From Zymomonas mobilis (GTDB lineage Bacteria > Pseudomonadota > Alphaproteobacteria > Sphingomonadales > Sphingomonadaceae), in the NCBI RefSeq assembly GCF_006715975.1, contig NZ_VFOF01000001.1:1250001-1314000 (forward strand): DNA of 64,000 bases. Direction: 5' to 3'. This document shows, one piece after another, positions 60,297 through 64,000 of the stretch. The first letter of the stretch is position 1, and the number at the start of each line of letters is the position of its first letter. The notes under the pieces are model-generated. The model did not search any database. It was not told the origin of the DNA and saw nothing but the letters and a program-made list of their open reading frames with translations. The position numbers were made by a program, and so were the translations under genes.

Positions 60297-63271
60297 TATT
60301 CTGCCGGTTCGTTTTTTGCGGCAGGTATTTTGGACGCCGCCGCCTTTTTGGTGGTGGTCTTCTTGGTTGTGGTTGCCTTTTTAGCAGCAGGCTTCTTCGC
60401 GGCGGGTTTCTTGGCGGGGCTAGTTGAAGCCTCGCTCGCTTCCGACGCATCGGCATCGGAAGTTGCCGCTTTTTTAGTTGCTGTCTTTTTAGGGGCAGCT
60501 TTTTTGACCGTAGTCTTTTTGGCTGCAGTTTTCTTGGGGGCGGCCTTTTTGGTTTTTTTCTTTTTAGGCATCTTGGCGCGGGCTTCTAGCAGTGCCAAGG
60601 CTTCTTCAAAGGTGATGCTTTCGACCGTGCTGTCTTTGGGTAAAGAGGCATTAGTTTCGCCATCGGTGACATAGGGACCATAGCGACCGTCCATGAGTTG
60701 AACCGGCTTTTCTGTGACCGGACTGTCACCCAAAACCTTCAAAGGTTCGCGCGATGATGTCGCACCGGTACGACCCTTATTTTTCGCCGCTTCGGCCAGT
60801 TTTACAACAGCCTTGCTGATGTCGATGTCCAACAGCTCTTCAGTTGAGGACAAACGCGCATATTTGCCGTCACAATTCAGATAAGGGCCATAACGTCCGG
60901 TACCAGCGATAATCATTTTACCGCTTTCGGGATGGAGGCCGATCTCTCTTGGTAAGGACAGCAAGCGGGTAGCCAAAGAGAAATCAACTTCCCGTGGATT
61001 GACATCGCGGGGAACGGAAACGCGTTTAGCCTCTTTCCCTTCGCCAAGCTGGATATAGGGCCCAAAACGTCCTGTCCGGCGGGTGACTGCCCTTTCCTTG
61101 CGGGCTTCGTCTTCCTGCTTGGCCTGAGCCTCTTGGCGGCTATTTTCTCTCTGTTCGGCTGTGGCCGTTTTGTCTTCGCTATCAGCGTTGGGGACAGAGA
61201 TCTTTTTCGTGGCAGGATCAGGATCAAAAGGTAGGTCTGTGGCTAAGGCCGCATTACCGGCAGAAGCGCTTTCCTTTTGATCTACCTTATCCGAGCCGCC
61301 GTTATTGTCGGCGTTTTCGTCTTCGGCATTTTCAGGGAGATAACCGAGAACGACCGGTTCGTTATCGTCAACGCCGTCTTCACCCTGTCCAAAGCCGCGC
61401 GTATATTTACATTCGGGATAATTGGAACAGGCGATAAAGGCTCCGAAGCGGCCGCCTTTCAGCGCAAGGCGGCCTGTATGACAGGACGGACATTCGCGCG
61501 GGTCGTGGCCGTCCCCTTTATCAGGGAATAACCAAGGTTCGAGGAATTTATCCAGCTCTGCCGTGATCGCAGAAGGCTGTTGTTCCATGACTTCGGCGGT
61601 TTTAGGTTTGAAGTCATGCCAGAAAGCGTCGAGCACTTTTTGCCAATCAGCCCGACCGCCGGAAATGTCATCAAGGCTATCTTCCAAGCCCGCCGTGAAG
61701 TCATAGCTGACATAGCGTTCAAAGAAGCGTTCGAGGAAAGCGGTCAGTAACCGTCCGGCTTCGCTCGGAATAAAGCGGTTCCGTTCAACCGTGACGTAAG
61801 AGCGGTCTTTTAGAACCTGAAGCACAGAAGCATAGGTCGAAGGGCGACCGATGCCCAAATCTTCCATTTTTTTGACCAAGCTTGCTTCTGAATAACGGGG
61901 CGGCGGTTGGGTAAAATGTTGATCGGCTTTGACTTCTTTTTTCAAAGGCGCATCGCCTGCCCGCAATAAAGGTAAACGGGCGCGGCCTTCTTTACCGTCA
62001 CGATCATTGCCAGAAGCGTTGTCGTCGGCGCTTTCTTCGTAAAGAGTCAGGAAACCCGGGAAGAGAACGACCTGTCCCGTGACGCGGAGAACATTTTGTC
62101 CCGTGCCGTCCGTCAGATCAACCGTCGTCCGTTCCAGCCGAGCCGAGGACATCTGACTGGCAAGAGCGCGTTTCCAGATCAGTTGATAAAGACGGGCGTG
62201 ATCGCCGCTGGCAGCTTTATCACGAGAGAAATCGGTCGGACGAATGGCCTCATGCGCCTCTTGGGCGTTTTTGGCTTTGACCTGATATTGTCTAGGTTTT
62301 TCAGGAATGAAGCCGCCGTCATACCGTTCGGTAATGGTTTTTCGGGCAGCGGCAATCGCGCCTTCATCCATCTGCACCCCGTCCGTCCGCATATAGGTAA
62401 TCAGCCCTTCTTCATAAAGGCTTTGCGCGAGACGCATCGTATGACTGGCAGCGAAGCCAAGCTTGCGGGCGGCTTCCTGTTGCAGGGTTGAGGTCGTGAA
62501 GGGTGGCTGCGGATTACGGGAAACCGGTTTGGTTTCGACCTGCGAAACCGTGAACTGTCCGGCCTCGACATCGGATTTGGCGGCTTCCGCTTGCGCTTTA
62601 TCGGCAATCGACAGCTTTTCAAGTTTGTTACCGCGCCATTGGATAAGCCGCGAAGTGAAGCTGATGCTGTCCGCTTCCATATCGGCTTCAACCGACCAAT
62701 ATTCTTGCGGTTTGAAGCCTTCTATTTCCTGTTCACGGTCAACGACCAGACGCAAAGCGACTGATTGCACCCGTCCGGCGGATTTGGCGCTGGGTAATTT
62801 CCGCCATAAAATCGGGGATAAGGTAAAACCGACCAGATAATCCAAGGCGCGGCGGGCAAGATAGGCATTAATCAAGTCGTTATCGAGTTGACGTGGATGC
62901 GCCATGGCATCGGTAACGGCGGGTTTGGTAATGGCGTTAAAGGTCACCCGTTCGACATGATCGGGTAATAATTTCCGCGTCTTTAACAATTCCATGACAT
63001 GCCAACTGATCGCTTCCCCTTCGCGGTCAGGGTCAGTGGCGAGGATCAGACTGTCAGATTCTTTGACGGCATCTTCAATGGCCTTCAGGCGGTGCGCCTT
63101 GTCAGGATAATTTTGCCATACCATGGAAAAGCCATTGTCGGGATCGACGGAGCCGTCTTTGGAAGGTAAATCCCGGATGTGACCATAGGAGGCCAGCACC
63201 TGATAGCCAGGTCCGAGATATTTTTCGATAGTTTTGGCCTTGGCCGGTGATTCGACAACAACGAGTTTCAT
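60296..63271 (-). CDS. topA: DNA topoisomerase I with lysine/alanine-rich tail
   Basis: Type IA topoisomerase that removes negative supercoils. TOPRIM domain at the start (MKLVVVESPAKAKTIEKYLG; ATDPDREGEAISWH), and the active-site Tyr293 is in LITYMRTDGVQM. One clear zinc ribbon CPSCHTGRLALKGGRFGAFIAC with C-x4-C follows at about residue 590. Next come an acidic Asp/Glu/Asn linker and several degenerate topo C-terminal repeats (GRFGPYIQLGEG; GRYGPYLNC; GRYGPYVTDG). The last approximately 100 residues are a histone-H1-like array of AAPKK, KKTAAKK and PAAKK repeats. 991 residues from ATG 63271 (AGGAG upstream); a longer frame to 63295 has no support. Neighbour dprA is usual for alphaproteobacteria. 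Confidence 0.96.
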   Translation of the reverse strand: MKLVVVESPAKAKTIEKYLGPGYQVLASYGHIRDLPSKDGSVDPDNGFSMVWQNYPDKAHRLKAIEDAVKESDSLILATDPDREGEAISWHVMELLKTRKLLPDHVERVTFNAITKPAVTDAMAHPRQLDNDLINAYLARRALDYLVGFTLSPILWRKLPSAKSAGRVQSVALRLVVDREQEIEGFKPQEYWSVEADMEADSISFTSRLIQWRGNKLEKLSIADKAQAEAAKSDVEAGQFTVSQVETKPVSRNPQPPFTTSTLQQEAARKLGFAASHTMRLAQSLYEEGLITYMRTDGVQMDEGAIAAARKTITERYDGGFIPEKPRQYQVKAKNAQEAHEAIRPTDFSRDKAASGDHARLYQLIWKRALASQMSSARLERTTVDLTDGTGQNVLRVTGQVVLFPGFLTLYEESADDNASGNDRDGKEGRARLPLLRAGDAPLKKEVKADQHFTQPPPRYSEASLVKKMEDLGIGRPSTYASVLQVLKDRSYVTVERNRFIPSEAGRLLTAFLERFFERYVSYDFTAGLEDSLDDISGGRADWQKVLDAFWHDFKPKTAEVMEQQPSAITAELDKFLEPWLFPDKGDGHDPRECPSCHTGRLALKGGRFGAFIACSNYPECKYTRGFGQGEDGVDDNEPVVLGYLPENAEDENADNNGGSDKVDQKESASAGNAALATDLPFDPDPATKKISVPNADSEDKTATAEQRENSRQEAQAKQEDEARKERAVTRRTGRFGPYIQLGEGKEAKRVSVPRDVNPREVDFSLATRLLSLPREIGLHPESGKMIIAGTGRYGPYLNCDGKYARLSSTEELLDIDISKAVVKLAEAAKNKGRTGATSSREPLKVLGDSPVTEKPVQLMDGRYGPYVTDGETNASLPKDSTVESITFEEALALLEARAKMPKKKKTKKAAPKKTAAKKTTVKKAAPKKTATKKAATSDADASEASEASTSPAKKPAAKKPAAKKATTTKKTTTKKAAASKIPAAKNEPAE

Positions 63272-63421
63272 GATACTCCTGACCATTCCGCGCAATTTAC
63301 GTCGGAGAGTGAGCCTTTTTTTCCATTATCAAAGGAAAAAAACCTTTGAAAAAATTATTAAGAAACAATGTTTGATCTATTCTCTATTCGCGGGGCGGAG
63401 TTGAAAGCAACAAAAAATCAT

Positions 63422-64000
63422 TCAAAAAAGCAGACTTACCCGTCCGCCTGCATGACTTTCCAGCCGTCCCGCCAATTCCATTTCTAATAAGATGGTTTGG
63501 ATTATGGCATTTTCCAGACCCGACTGTCGGATAAGTTCGTTAATACCAATAGGCGCTGCCCCAATCAGATTGTGAATTTTTTCACGATCTTTGGAAGAGA
63601 CATCCGTGATAGAGGTAGAAGGCCGATAATTTATGGTGCCATTTTCGAGAGCAGAGAAGCGAGGTGAATCCAGCCTTCCTTCGGATGGCTTGTCGAAAAT
63701 TTCGGCCAGAATGGAAACCGATTCTATAATCTGGTCACTATTTTGGATGAGGGTTGCCCCTTCCCTGATAAGCTGGTTACAGCCTTGGCTGCGCGCATCC
63801 ATAGGGAAACCCGGAACAGCCATTACCTCTCGTCCGATCTCGGTTGCCAATTTAGCCGTAATAAGAGAGCCAGATTTTGGAGAGGCTTCCACCACCAAGA
63901 CACCAAGCGCGATACCAGCAATAATCCGGTTTCTGGCTGGGAAATGGCGCGCTTTGGGTTCGGTTCCCGGCGGCATTTCGCTGACCACCAGTCCTTTTTC
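63422..64000 (-). CDS. dprA: DNA processing protein DprA (N-terminus cut by window edge)
   Basis: Loads RecA on incoming single-stranded DNA during transformation; present also in non-competent species. The visible C-terminal part continues in frame to the window edge (reading ...KGLVVSEMPPGTEPKARHFPARNRIIAGI). The Rossmann-like core motifs are SGSLITAKLATEIGREVMAVPG and GCNQLIREGATLI. A C-terminal winged-helix (DML1-like) domain follows from about 120 residues before the end (KIHNLIGAAPIGINELIRQSGLENAIIQTILLEMELAGRLE). The window lacks the SAM-like and first half of the Rossmann domain. It lies about 150 bases upstream of topA on the same strand. Confidence 0.93.
   Translation of the reverse strand, partial: EKGLVVSEMPPGTEPKARHFPARNRIIAGIALGVLVVEASPKSGSLITAKLATEIGREVMAVPGFPMDARSQGCNQLIREGATLIQNSDQIIESVSILAEIFDKPSEGRLDSPRFSALENGTINYRPSTSITDVSSKDREKIHNLIGAAPIGINELIRQSGLENAIIQTILLEMELAGRLESHAGGRVSLLF

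Noticed and set aside
60330-60674. Plus-strand frame of 114 residues, very hydrophobic
   Set aside because: It is the antisense of the lysine/alanine-rich topA tail; AAR/AAG repeats read backwards give Leu/Phe/Val/Ala-rich sequence that imitates a membrane protein.

Overview
The window is a piece of an alphaproteobacterial chromosome of moderate GC content. Gene content and gene order point to the Sphingomonadales, and the protein sequences and compact organisation look most like Zymomonas (probably Z. mobilis). That assignment is recognition from memory, not a database search. Nearly everything is core chromosome: I see no insertion sequence, prophage, integrase or CRISPR array. The two edge genes, serB (left) and dprA (right), are cut by the window.

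Layout. 1-5.3 kb: serB and miaA start head to head with overlapping 5' ends, followed by the branched-chain amino acid operon ilvB-ilvN-ilvC and a strong terminator. 5.4-7.8 kb (minus): trxB, a CatA-type acetyltransferase and a VanZ-family protein. 7.8-19.5 kb (minus): the conserved block rpsB-tsf / pyrH-frr-uppS-cdsA-dxr-rseP-bamA-skp-fabZ, then rpmE. It covers translation, isoprenoid and phospholipid precursors and outer-membrane assembly. Its genes are chained by 1-4 base stop/start overlaps. cdsA carries an apparent frameshift at a run of seven T, and bamA has a long low-complexity N-terminal extension. 19.5-21.9 kb: an orphan small membrane ORF behind a LexA-type box, then psd-pssA. 22.1-25.0 kb: phoR-phoU-phoB with two candidate Pho boxes and no pst genes between them. 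25.3-33.4 kb: comF, recA (with SOS box), a secreted CocE/alpha-amino-acid ester hydrolase, a glucosamine-type kinase, an ABM-domain protein, nagZ and an isolated astB.

33.4-45.1 kb (minus): nnr, an RNA methyltransferase, hisI and a four-gene unit in which an OmpR-type regulator, an EnvZ-type kinase, tamA and tamB overlap end to end. This unit is the most system-like feature of the window. 45.1-45.4 kb holds what I read as the decayed C-terminus of an IlvD/Edd-family dehydratase. 45.4-51.2 kb (minus): an N-formylglutamate amidohydrolase, ispE, a 570-base AT-rich gap with phased A-tracts, a secreted TPR protein and ETF-ubiquinone oxidoreductase. 51.5-60.1 kb: a divergent uracil-DNA-glycosylase-fold protein coupled to a soluble lytic transglycosylase, mutM (minus), tRNA-Gly(CCC), ubiE-ubiB-coaBC-dut-moeB/thiF. 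60.3-64 kb (minus): topA and dprA.

The main themes are envelope biogenesis (BAM, TAM, RseP, Skp, UppS, CdsA, Psd/PssA, Slt, NagZ), phosphate control, SOS/DNA repair (RecA, MutM, UDG-like, DprA, TopA, Dut) and quinone synthesis. All functional statements rest on motif recognition by eye. Start codons were moved from the longest possible frame wherever a ribosome binding site or family N-terminus argued for it.
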